Below, in pieces: positions 33,777-42,065 of a stretch of 64,000 nt of DNA. This stretch comes from Chryseobacterium indologenes. GTDB taxonomy: Bacteria > Bacteroidota > Bacteroidia > Flavobacteriales > Weeksellaceae. The DNA is taken from the NCBI RefSeq assembly GCF_001295265.1, contig NZ_LJOD01000018.1, forward strand, positions 40,741 to 104,740. Direction: 5' to 3'. Under the pieces are notes generated by a model that saw only the letters and a list, made by a program, of their open reading frames with translations, did not search any database and had not been told where the DNA came from. Numbering within the stretch: the first letter of the stretch is position 1; the number at the start of each line of letters is the position of its first letter. Both the position numbers and the translations under genes were made by a program.

Positions 33777-34889
33777 ATGAAAAAGCCATTTTTTATACTT
33801 TTATTACTGTTATGTCCTTTTTTCTTTAACGCTGCAACAATCCCTTTTGAATTAATTGACGGAAAAATATTCGTAACTGTAAATATCAAAAATAATAAAC
33901 ACTATTTTTTGTTTGATACAGGTGCGTTTACTATTATTTCTTCAGAATTAAAAGGAAAAATAGGCGAAAAAAAAAGTAATATCATTTTCGAGGCCAGTGA
34001 TGCACATAGTGTAAAATCAAAAATGGATGTTTTCTCTACGAATGATCTGGAAGTATCTGGTTTGAAATTTAAAAATGTAAATTTTTCATTTACAGACGTA
34101 AGCTGGATGACTGGCAGAGCTTGTAAAAAGATCAGTGGAATATTGGGGGCCAATATGATGAAAGGTAAAATATGGCGCATTGATTTCAAAACAAAAACAA
34201 TCAGTGTATTTGATCAACCGATGGCCAATTCAGCCAGTTCGGTTGTCATTCCTTTTTCTGAAGAGAATTTTACCAACGTTCCTAGAGTAAAAGGTAAAAT
34301 AAGAAATCAGAATATTGAATTTATATTTGATACTGGTTCAGGAATGGGTATTACCCTTAGCCATAATCTATATAATTCAATAAAGGACAGTAAATTTCTG
34401 ACATTCGAGGGGTTGCTTTCACAAGGTTTAAACAGTATAAACAAAGGCGAAAGACAGGTAGATCTGATGGAGGTTGAATTCGGTGCCGCCAATTTAGGAA
34501 ATCAGATTGTAGACAGCAGCACGGATATTCTTAATTTAATAGGCGTTAGATTTCTTGAAAACTATTTAGTTGATATTGATTTTATCAATAATAACATTAT
34601 ACTTAATTCCAATGGCAGAAATCTTGAGTATCCGTCGTTCGGGGTTGCCTTTGCACCAATAAATAACGAAATTATTGTGGTTAACAAATTAAAAATTCCC
34701 GAGCTGAATGATATAGACTTAACAACAAAAATTGTTAAAGTGAATGATATTGATGTTTCAAAAATAAATGAAGAAGACTTCTGCAAAATAAAAACAATCC
34801 TTGATAGCAGCCCAACCATTAAAATAGAAAATGAAGCCCGTAAAAAATTCACTTTAGAAAAGAAAAATATTTTACAGTATCTAAACTAG
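33777..34889 (+). CDS. secreted retropepsin-like aspartyl protease with PDZ-like end
   Basis: 370 aa. Signal peptide (KPFFILLLLLCPFFFNAATIP). Two retropepsin halves: the first with FLFDTGAFTIIS near residue 43 and ISGILGANMM, the second with FIFDTGSGMGITLS near residue 183 and LIGVRFLENYLVDID. Each half supplies a catalytic D-T-G, so the chain could work as a pseudodimer. The last 90 residues (VNDIDVSKINEEDFCKI) look like a degenerate PDZ domain. The family (gag-polyprotein-like aspartyl proteases) is common in Bacteroidota; substrates are unknown. Confidence 0.87.
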   Translation: MKKPFFILLLLLCPFFFNAATIPFELIDGKIFVTVNIKNNKHYFLFDTGAFTIISSELKGKIGEKKSNIIFEASDAHSVKSKMDVFSTNDLEVSGLKFKNVNFSFTDVSWMTGRACKKISGILGANMMKGKIWRIDFKTKTISVFDQPMANSASSVVIPFSEENFTNVPRVKGKIRNQNIEFIFDTGSGMGITLSHNLYNSIKDSKFLTFEGLLSQGLNSINKGERQVDLMEVEFGAANLGNQIVDSSTDILNLIGVRFLENYLVDIDFINNNIILNSNGRNLEYPSFGVAFAPINNEIIVVNKLKIPELNDIDLTTKIVKVNDIDVSKINEEDFCKIKTILDSSPTIKIENEARKKFTLEKKNILQYLN

Positions 34890-35458
34890 AAATCTGTCTA
34901 TGTGAAATATGAATAGATCAGGCATCAATATAGGAATGTACCATTATCGTCCTCAAAATAAATTTAAAAGTAAAATCAAATGGTATTTTATCTGATGATT
35001 CAGAATAAAGAATATAGCAGAAGCGCATTAAGCCAATATAAATAAAAGACCTCACAAGTAAAAATTGTGAGTTTTTTTGTGAACTTTGAAGGACTTTCAT
35101 TGAACGCTCTGTATGCAGATTTTAATCGGGTTTTTAAAGGTGTTTTTTGATTATCAATTATATAATTTTATTGAAGGTAGTTTGGTTCCAGAGAGGTTTC
35201 ATAATCGTAATATTGAATATTTTTGATCAATTGTTTCCGGCATCCGTCTAACTTATTGTTATTCTTAATGATGAGAACTGCGGTTGCAATTAGTAATGTG
35301 AAATATTTATGCTGATTTAGTAATTATTTGATATTTTTTAATCATAAACGTATTATTGAGTTTATTAATTGGATTTATTGGGGATGTTATTCGGAATAAT
35401 TTTTTTATAATAAAATTTTATCTATATTTAACATAAAACAAAATAATAGGTAAATACT
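34890..35458. other. 569-bp intergenic region
   Basis: The largest gap in the window. It holds repeat copy C with its hairpin, and about 370 bp of very AT-rich DNA before the hybrid kinase gene. No ORF, tRNA or clear TAnnTTTG box was found. Confidence 0.6.
34993..35082 (+). repeat. repeat copy C with CCTCACA hairpin
   Basis: Starts TGATGATTCAGAATAAAGAA and ends in hairpin CTCACAA / TTGTGAG (35051-35071) plus seven T. It aligns with copy B at 33055-33140. The hairpin probably terminates the aspartyl protease transcript. Confidence 0.65.
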
Positions 35459-38400
35459 ATGTGGAATTATCCAGTTCCTGGTAATGAAAAGGATAGAGTT
35501 AAAAAACTGGAACAATTTGATCTTCTGAATCTGCCGAAGGATCCTCAATTGGATATTTTTGCAGAAACTGCTTGCCTGGTTGCAGATTGTCCCAGTTCGC
35601 TTGTTGCTATAATGGAAAGCCAGGTTCAGACCGTACAGAGCTGTATCGGAATATCTCTGGATACCGTAGAGCGGAAAAATACGCTTTGTCAGTATTCCAT
35701 TGCGAGTGGTGATGTTGTGGTTATTAATGATACTTTGAAGGATGGCAGATCTTCTTCCAATTCAATCATTCTCGAAAGTGGAATCCGTTTTTATGCCGGT
35801 ATACCGCTGACAGATGATGAGGGTTTTACACTGGGAACCCTTTGTGTTATTGATTATAAGCCCAAGAGTATTTCAGAAAACCAGATTGTAACTCTTAAAA
35901 AAATAGGAGAGGCTGTTACAAAATTTTTCATGAACAAAAGGAAAAATATCCAGGCCGAATACTTCCGGCAAACCTTTGATATTTCCAATAATCTGATCTG
36001 TGTTCTCGATAGCGAATTTATCATTAAAGAAATGAATCCTGCCTTTGAAAGAATTTTTGGAGTGCCTAAAAAACAGGGGATTCGTCAGAATTTTTTAACG
36101 ATTCTGGGAGAACAGAATGCCGAATTGCAGCTCAAATTAAAAAACTTTGTGCAGACTGATGAAGAATTGGCATTTACGACATCAACAAAGATTGAAAATG
36201 CTGCTCCTGTCATTGTAGAATGGTACCTGAAAAAAAATCAGAATCATGCTGAAATTTTTTGTTTTGGCATCAATATTACCCAGCATATTGAAGAAAAACT
36301 TCATCTGGAAAGCTCTGAGCGGCGTTTCAGGAGCTTCTTTGAAAATGCTATCGGCTTGATGAGCATGCATGATATGGAAGGGAATATTCTTGAAGTGAAT
36401 GAAAAAGGAAGAGAAATTCTGCATTATTCTGCGGAAGAAGTAAACAGACTGAATCTGAAAGATCTCGTGCCTGAGCAAAACTGGCCTTTGCTGGAGCAAT
36501 ATCTGCAGCGCATCAGCCGGAATAAGGAAGATTTCGGAACAATGATCCTCAAATCAAAAGAAGGCGAAGAGCTGGTCTGGATGTACCATAATCTTGTGGA
36601 AATTAATAAGGACGGAAAACCTTATATAATTAGTACAGCTCTGAACGTTACCGAACGAATAACTTTGGAAAGAGATCTTCTGTATGCCAAGAAAATGCTT
36701 GAGCAGACGAGTTCAGTTGCCCAAGTAGGAGGTTGGGAAATTAATCTTAAAAATAATTCTGTATTCTGGTCGAAAACAACAAAAGAAATTCATAAAATAG
36801 ATCAGGAATTCCAGCCGGATTTTGAAAATGCGCTTGGCTTTTACAAAGAGAAGGACAGGCAAAAAGTTGAATTTTTATTCAACAGAGCCGTTTCAGAAGG
36901 TATCCCTTACGATGAAGAGCTTCAGCTTGTCCGCAATGACGGGGTCACTATCTGGGTAAGGGTAAAAGGTATTCCCGAGTTTGAAAACGGTTCCTGTAAA
37001 AGGGTTTTTGGGATCATCCAGGATATAGATGCTTTCAAAAATATTTATCTGGAACTTGCGAAGAAAGAAGCAATGATGCAGTCTTTTGCAACATATGTTC
37101 CCGTTGCTGTGGCAATGTTTGATAAGGATCTTAACTATCTTTCAGTAAGTTCTAGTTGGAAAGAAGAGTTCAATATGAATAATATGAAGTTGCTGGGAGA
37201 GAATATCTTTACTGTTTCTCCCAATGTTCCTCAAGAAAGAAAAACTATTTACAAAAACGCGTTACAGGGTAAGATCTATAAAAATGAAGACTTTGCCATT
37301 GAAGTTTTACATAAAGAAGGTATCCAGCATTACAACCTGGAAGTAGGACCGTGGTATCTTTCTGATGGAGTGATAGGTGGTATAATAGTCTCCGTACAGA
37401 ATATTACCAACTCTATAAAGACTAATGAAGAGCTTAAAAAAGCAAAGAAAATGGCAGATATTGCAAGCAAAGCAAAGTCAGAATTTCTTGCTAACATGAG
37501 CCATGAAATCCGCACACCTCTGAATGGAGTTATCGGATTTTCAGATCTTCTTCTAAAAACCCCACTTAATGAAATACAGACCCAATATCTTAATTATATC
37601 AATGAATCCGGAGAAAACCTCCTTATGATTATTAATGATATTCTTGATTTTTCTAAAATAGAATCTGGTAAAATGGAGCTTCTCATTGAAAGATCCAGTG
37701 TATACGATGTGGTAAGCCAGGTAATCAATGTGATTCTTTACCAGTCACAGAAAAAAAATGTTGAACTGCTGCTCAATATCGAACAGGGCCTGCCGAAAAC
37801 ACTTTGGCTTGATGAGACAAGGCTGAAGCAGATTCTTATCAATCTTTTGGGAAATGCCGTGAAATTCACGCAACAGGGTGAAATTGAGCTTAAGGTAGAA
37901 AAACGGAATATCACCGATAAAAATATATCATTACGATTTTCTGTAAGAGATACGGGAATTGGCATTCCGTTTGAAAAGCAGCAGCATATTTTTGATGCTT
38001 TTACACAGGAAAACAGCTCTATCAGCAAACGCTATGGCGGAACCGGCCTCGGGCTTACGATATCGAACAATATTTTAGGGTATATGGGAAGCCATCTTTC
38101 GCTGAATAGCTCACCCGGAGAAGGATCTGTATTTTTCTTTGATATTGATGTCCCTTATGAAATATCCCAGGTTAGTGAAGATGAAGAACTGACAATAGAG
38201 AAAGTTCTTATTGTTGATGATAACGAGGCAAACAGAGTGATTCTTCAGCACATGCTGGCTTATAAAAACATTGAATCAAAACTGGCCGCCAACGGAATGG
38301 AAGCCCTACAGATTTTATTGGCAGGAGAACATTTTGATGTTATTCTAATGGACTATCATATGCCGGTTATTTCCGGGTTGGAAACGATCGAAAAAATTAA

Positions 38401-39370
38401 GGAGCTGTTCAATCAGAAAAATGAAACTTCACCGCTGGTAATTCTTCATACTTCTTCGGAAGAACATGATGTGATCAATTCTTTTTGTCAGGACGAAAAC
38501 TCATATTTTCTTTTAAAGCCGATAAAATCAAAAGAGCTTTATCAGACTTTGAAACGTGCGGTACAGCATAATATAAAAGAAATTCCCGTAGCTGCAGCTG
38601 CAGGGCAGGAAAGGGAAACTTATGTATTTCCGCCGGATCTTCATGTTTTACTTGTTGATGATAACCCTGTGAATATGGTTCTTAACAATAAAATGATAAG
38701 ATCCCTGATCCCTGATGTACAGCTTACGGAGGCGGTAAATGGACTGGAAGCTTTGAAACAATGTGAAAATAAACGTTTTTCAATGGTATTGATGGATGTT
38801 CAAATGCCTGTAATGGACGGTATAGAAGCCACAAAGCAGATCCGTCAGCTTCCTGGATATGGAGATATTCCGATTATTGGAGTCACAGCAGGAAATATAA
38901 TTGGTGAAAAGGAAAAATGCATCATGTCCGGAATGAATGATTTTCTTCCGAAGCCCTTAAGACAGTTAGATCTTCTGGAAATGCTTAAGAAATATATCTC
39001 CGGCAGCAATGTAGAAAGCAGAAACAGTGTAAAAACGGAAAAACATCTTGATCTGAAACTTCTTAATGATCAAATAGGGGATGATGATGAAGATTTTAGG
39101 AGCATGTTTCTCAATCTGGTTGTGCAGCAGCTTTCCGAGGCCGAAAACAATATAAAAAAGGCAGCCGCTGAAGAAAATGCAGCCGATTTGAAAAAAATTC
39201 TCCACAAGCTGAAAGGGACTGCCGGAACATCCGGACTGATAAAACTCGCAGAAACTGCTTTATATTGGGAAAATAAAGTAGACGAAACTACGGATTTCTC
39301 ACCCTTACAATATGAAATAACAGATGATATATCAATTGGATTAAACTTAATAAAAGGTTTAATAAAATAA
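35459..39370 (+). CDS. hybrid histidine kinase (GAF-PAS-HisKA-HATPase-REC-REC-Hpt)
   Basis: 1303 aa, cytosolic, no membrane helix. Order: GAF (about 10-160), PAS (170-280), PAS (285-405), PAS/PAC (410-530), PAS (535-660), HisKA with His682 (FLANMSHEIRTPL), HATPase (about 780-905, NLLGNAVKFT, DTGIGIP, GTGLGLTIS), receiver 1 with Asp965 (LMDYHMP), receiver 2 with Asp1113 (LMDVQMP), and Hpt with His1249 (LHKLKGTAGTSG). All phosphorelay residues are present, so His682 to Asp to His1249 transfer should work. The cognate output regulator may be the decayed gene directly downstream. Confidence 0.93.
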   Translation: MWNYPVPGNEKDRVKKLEQFDLLNLPKDPQLDIFAETACLVADCPSSLVAIMESQVQTVQSCIGISLDTVERKNTLCQYSIASGDVVVINDTLKDGRSSSNSIILESGIRFYAGIPLTDDEGFTLGTLCVIDYKPKSISENQIVTLKKIGEAVTKFFMNKRKNIQAEYFRQTFDISNNLICVLDSEFIIKEMNPAFERIFGVPKKQGIRQNFLTILGEQNAELQLKLKNFVQTDEELAFTTSTKIENAAPVIVEWYLKKNQNHAEIFCFGINITQHIEEKLHLESSERRFRSFFENAIGLMSMHDMEGNILEVNEKGREILHYSAEEVNRLNLKDLVPEQNWPLLEQYLQRISRNKEDFGTMILKSKEGEELVWMYHNLVEINKDGKPYIISTALNVTERITLERDLLYAKKMLEQTSSVAQVGGWEINLKNNSVFWSKTTKEIHKIDQEFQPDFENALGFYKEKDRQKVEFLFNRAVSEGIPYDEELQLVRNDGVTIWVRVKGIPEFENGSCKRVFGIIQDIDAFKNIYLELAKKEAMMQSFATYVPVAVAMFDKDLNYLSVSSSWKEEFNMNNMKLLGENIFTVSPNVPQERKTIYKNALQGKIYKNEDFAIEVLHKEGIQHYNLEVGPWYLSDGVIGGIIVSVQNITNSIKTNEELKKAKKMADIASKAKSEFLANMSHEIRTPLNGVIGFSDLLLKTPLNEIQTQYLNYINESGENLLMIINDILDFSKIESGKMELLIERSSVYDVVSQVINVILYQSQKKNVELLLNIEQGLPKTLWLDETRLKQILINLLGNAVKFTQQGEIELKVEKRNITDKNISLRFSVRDTGIGIPFEKQQHIFDAFTQENSSISKRYGGTGLGLTISNNILGYMGSHLSLNSSPGEGSVFFFDIDVPYEISQVSEDEELTIEKVLIVDDNEANRVILQHMLAYKNIESKLAANGMEALQILLAGEHFDVILMDYHMPVISGLETIEKIKELFNQKNETSPLVILHTSSEEHDVINSFCQDENSYFLLKPIKSKELYQTLKRAVQHNIKEIPVAAAAGQERETYVFPPDLHVLLVDDNPVNMVLNNKMIRSLIPDVQLTEAVNGLEALKQCENKRFSMVLMDVQMPVMDGIEATKQIRQLPGYGDIPIIGVTAGNIIGEKEKCIMSGMNDFLPKPLRQLDLLEMLKKYISGSNVESRNSVKTEKHLDLKLLNDQIGDDDEDFRSMFLNLVVQQLSEAENNIKKAAAEENAADLKKILHKLKGTAGTSGLIKLAETALYWENKVDETTDFSPLQYEITDDISIGLNLIKGLIK

Positions 39371-39384
39371 AAAAAACAAAAACT

Positions 39385-39517
39385 ATGTTGATTCTGATCA
39401 CTGATGACGATGAATTGATTCTAAAAACGATAGAACACAAATTATTAAAAGAATGACATGAGGTATCCCTATCCGAAATGGCAAAGAAGCTATTGAAACT
39501 TTAAAACATAACCCATT
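39385..39517 (+). pseudogene. decayed response-regulator receiver fragment
   Basis: The frame begins MLILITDDDELILKTIEHKLLKE, a normal receiver start with its acidic pocket, then hits TGA where Gly (GGA) is expected. Reading on gives HEVSLSE, and restoring one missing A yields NGKEAIETLKHNP, the expected next receiver segment. It then stops homologous reading at the start of the SMI1 gene. So it has a nonsense change, a 1-nt deletion and loss of the last two thirds, including the phosphoacceptor. It lies 14 nt behind the hybrid kinase gene. Confidence 0.75.
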
Positions 39518-40213
39518 ATGGATAATTTACAGAAAATAAAAATATTATACAGCTTACCTGAAGAAGAATATTTTGGTTTCTCTGAAAAAGAAGTGTCAAT
39601 ACTTGAGGAAAAATTACACACTGCATTGCCCGGAGAGCTCAAAAATTATTATCTGACTTTAGGAGAAAATGAAAACATCAACTATTCCTATAACAGGCTT
39701 TTAAAACCTGCAAATGAAGTCGGTTTTTCAGAAGATAGGTATTTAATGATTTTTGAAGAAAATCAGGCAGTGGTTTCCTGGGGAATAAAAGAGGATGATT
39801 TAAAATTAGACAATCCCCCGGTTTGGGGAAATTCGGGAACGGAAGAAAACCCTGACTGGTATTTAGAAGCAACTACTACTACAAATTTCTTTTTACTTAT
39901 GGCTGTCTATAATGGAACATTTGGCGGCTTAAAATATAATGCCAACTATTTTGGTGAAGTTGAGCCGGAAATTATACGACTGATCAATGAAAACTGGACT
40001 TTAGTAAAGGAGATTTCTTACGAAAAGCAGAAAGTGTATACACGGGAATATTGTGACGTCGTAAGCCTTTCATTAGACGATGAGGGTAATTGCTCTGCTA
40101 TATTTATTGGAACAGGTTCTCAGGAACGTTTTGATACAATTTTAAATAGTATTGATGTTGACTGGTCTTATACTTCTTATGAAGATGAAGACTGCGCTGA
40201 TGAATGGGAATGA
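39518..40213 (+). CDS. SMI1/KNR4 (SUKH-superfamily) protein
   Basis: 231 aa, acidic, no signal peptide. N-terminal SUKH-type pattern: ALPGELKNYYLTLGENENINYSYNRLLKP, then a WGI motif in VVSWGIKEDDLKLDNPPVW near residue 87 and FFLLMAVYNGTFGG. Proteins of this superfamily often serve as immunity proteins against polymorphic toxins. No toxin gene is adjacent, so it would be an orphan immunity gene or a housekeeping SMI1. A small disrupted ORF follows directly. It replaces the lost part of a response-regulator gene, suggesting insertion or deletion at this junction. Confidence 0.8.
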   Translation: MDNLQKIKILYSLPEEEYFGFSEKEVSILEEKLHTALPGELKNYYLTLGENENINYSYNRLLKPANEVGFSEDRYLMIFEENQAVVSWGIKEDDLKLDNPPVWGNSGTEENPDWYLEATTTTNFFLLMAVYNGTFGGLKYNANYFGEVEPEIIRLINENWTLVKEISYEKQKVYTREYCDVVSLSLDDEGNCSAIFIGTGSQERFDTILNSIDVDWSYTSYEDEDCADEWE

Positions 40214-40217
40214 GAAG

Positions 40218-40464
40218 ATGAATAGATTTCCAAAATTGAAAAAAAATGATATACTATTATCTGGCAATACTATTAAAGTTGATGATGAAGAAATAGCAGC
40301 TACATTGGACTTGCTGTATCTCATATCAAAAAAATTAAAAAACAGAAAAAAGACACTATAACCCTAAGGAGATTTCGAATTTCCGAAAAGACTCTAGGAG
40401 ATATATTGAGGCTCTTCTAGATAATTTTAAACAAATAATAGAAGAATTTTGGCTTCAAAAATAG
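40218..40464 (+). pseudogene. possible frameshifted small gene
   Basis: From ATG at 40218 the frame reads MNRFPKLKKNDILLSGNTIK, VDDEEIAATLDLLYLISKKLKN and stops at 40361. The adjacent frame continues without stop as HYNPKEISNFRKDSRRYIEALLDNFKQ and ends at 40464 with IIEEFWLQK. Both parts look like real protein, which suggests one frameshift in a gene of about 80 codons. Only 4 nt separate it from the SMI1 stop. The family is not recognised. Confidence 0.4.
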
Positions 40465-40511
40465 AACTCTGAATATCCCAATTGTAAAAGTTTTGTCCAG
40501 ATATTGGGCAT

Positions 40512-40544
40512 AAAAAAAGAGACAACTATCAAATAGTTGTCTCT
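40512..40544 (-). terminator. terminator of second tRNA operon
   Basis: Perfect 12-bp stem AGAGACAACTAT / ATAGTTGTCTCT with 3-nt loop; on the minus strand it is followed by seven T. Confidence 0.92.
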
Positions 40545-40546
40545 TG

Positions 40547-40620
40547 TGAGCGCGAAAGGATTCGAACCTTTGACCGTCTGCTTAGAAGGCAGATGCTCTA
40601 TCCAGCTGAGCTACGCACCC
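40547..40620 (-). tRNA. tRNA-Arg(TCT), copy 2
   Basis: Identical in sequence to the gene at 21578-21651; last gene of a three-tRNA minus-strand operon. Confidence 0.95.
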
Positions 40621-40660
40621 TAAATAAATTCCTTCTGCCTAATAAAATAAGCTTTAAATG

Positions 40661-40735
40661 TCGGGGCGGCAGGATTCGAACCTGCGACCTCCTGGTCCCA
40701 AACCAGGCGCGATGACCGGACTACGCTACGCCCCG
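40661..40735 (-). tRNA. tRNA-Pro(TGG), copy 2
   Basis: Identical to 21669-21743. The spacer to tRNA-Arg is 40 nt here and 17 nt in copy 1, and the spacers are not similar. Confidence 0.95.
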
Positions 40736-40749
40736 AATATATAGAAGAG

Positions 40750-40834
40750 CGGAGGGTAAGGGATTCGAACCCTTGCGACACTTTCGCGTCGACAGTTTAG
40801 CAAACTGCTCCGTTAACCACTCCGGCAACCCTCC
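40750..40834 (-). tRNA. tRNA-Ser(GCT)
   Basis: 85 nt on the minus strand with a class II variable arm (CGACGCGAAAGTGTCG), anticodon loop TTGCTAA giving GCT, T arm GGTTCGAATCC, discriminator G as required for serine. First gene of the operon; absent from the other locus. Confidence 0.95.
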
Positions 40835-40878
40835 TTTTTGTTTGTTTTTTAATGACCGCTGTTCCGTTATTGCGAGTG

Positions 40879-40886
40879 CAAATATA
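40879..40886 (-). promoter_or_regulatory. -7 box of second tRNA operon
   Basis: Minus strand TATATTTG followed by GCACTCGCAAT, the same block as at 21788. Confidence 0.75.
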
Positions 40887-40932
40887 GAACAGATTTCTTT
40901 ATTTACCAAATAATTTTCAAGAAAAATTTACG

Positions 40933-40940
40933 TATTTTTG
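40933..40940 (+). promoter_or_regulatory. -7 box of amidase gene
   Basis: TATTTTTG, 29 nt before the ATG at 40970. Confidence 0.65.
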
Positions 40941-40969
40941 AGGTAATAAATCATTAAAAAACTAAACTG

Positions 40970-41995
40970 ATGCGTAAAACATTATATATCATCGGATTAA
41001 GCACTTTTGTTTTTTCATGTACTTCTCAGCAAAATGTGAAAAAAAGTTCTTACCAGCCGAAAACCCCCGTAGTACAGGCAAAACCGCCCGTTAAAACTCC
41101 GGCTCCAGAACCTCCGAAACCTAAAATTACAAACGAACACGGAGTAGAGTTTTTTACAACCAATTTAGCAGATCCGGCAAAAAATGATAATACGGCCAGC
41201 TATGGTTCCATTGTTTCCGCAAAACCTGCAGGATATAAAGTTGTAAAAACATATTTTCCCGCTATTGCACAAAACTTCAGACAACGTTACCTTATTCTGC
41301 ATTATACAGCCCTTCCGGATGATAAGTCTATTTCCGTGCTTACCCAACAGGCAGTAAGCTCCCATTATCTGGTGAACAATACCGGGGATAATGAAATTTA
41401 TCAGCTGGTAGATGAAAACAAACGTTCCTATCATGCCGGAGTAAGTGCATGGAGAAATGATAAGAATCTGAATGATACTTCAATCGGTATTGAAATTGTT
41501 AATACAGGCTTTACTACAGACGCAACAGGTAAAAGAGTATTTGTTCCTTTCAGTGATGAACAGGTAAAAAAAGTAGCCGCTTTGGCTAAAGATATTGTTA
41601 CGAGATATCAGATCCCGGCAACAAATGTTTTGGCACACGCAGATATTGCTCCTACAAGAAAACAGGATCCGGGGCCTATGTTCCCATGGAAGAAACTATA
41701 TGATGAATATCAGATAGGAATGTGGTATGATGAAGCTGCAAAACAGAATTTCCTTACCCAGGCACAGGCAGATCTGGCGGCTAAATATAACGATGCTTCA
41801 TTTATCTTTGGAATTCAGACAGCCCTACAGAAGTTCGGGTATGGACTGGAATTCAGCGGAAAGTGGGATGATGCTACCAAAAAAACAATAGAAGCCTTCC
41901 AGTACCATTTCCGTCCGCAGAATTATGACGGGATCATGGATGCCGAAACATGGGCAATACTTCAGGCTTTAATTCAAAAATATCCAACAAAATAA
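40970..41995 (+). CDS. N-acetylmuramoyl-L-alanine amidase lipoprotein (AmiD-like)
   Basis: 341 aa. Lipobox VFSC (Cys17) and a Pro-rich linker (about 20-50) lead to an amidase_2 domain (about 95-250): zinc ligands in LILHYTALPD and VLAHADIAPTRKQDPG, with SIGIEIVN in the middle and the conserved Lys of TRKQDPG. A C-terminal peptidoglycan-binding domain (ALQKFGYGLEFSGKWDDATKKTIEAFQ, about 270-341) follows. It cleaves the MurNAc-L-Ala bond and is probably held on the inner face of the outer membrane for wall recycling. Confidence 0.92.
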   Translation: MRKTLYIIGLSTFVFSCTSQQNVKKSSYQPKTPVVQAKPPVKTPAPEPPKPKITNEHGVEFFTTNLADPAKNDNTASYGSIVSAKPAGYKVVKTYFPAIAQNFRQRYLILHYTALPDDKSISVLTQQAVSSHYLVNNTGDNEIYQLVDENKRSYHAGVSAWRNDKNLNDTSIGIEIVNTGFTTDATGKRVFVPFSDEQVKKVAALAKDIVTRYQIPATNVLAHADIAPTRKQDPGPMFPWKKLYDEYQIGMWYDEAAKQNFLTQAQADLAAKYNDASFIFGIQTALQKFGYGLEFSGKWDDATKKTIEAFQYHFRPQNYDGIMDAETWAILQALIQKYPTK

Positions 41996-42006
41996 TGTAT
42001 ATAAAG

Positions 42007-42028
42007 CGCATCGGTTAGATGCGTTTTT
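42007..42028 (+). terminator. terminator of amidase gene
   Basis: CGCATC / GATGCG stem, 5-nt loop, then TTTTTG. Confidence 0.8.
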
Positions 42029-42065
42029 GTTATATTTAAAAATTAAAAAAGTTAAAACATCTGTA

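Noticed and set aside
40721..40909. 62-aa minus-strand ORF over the tRNA-Ser gene
   Set aside because: It is a translation of tRNA and promoter sequence (GGLPEWLTEQ is the usual false peptide from tRNA-Ser).
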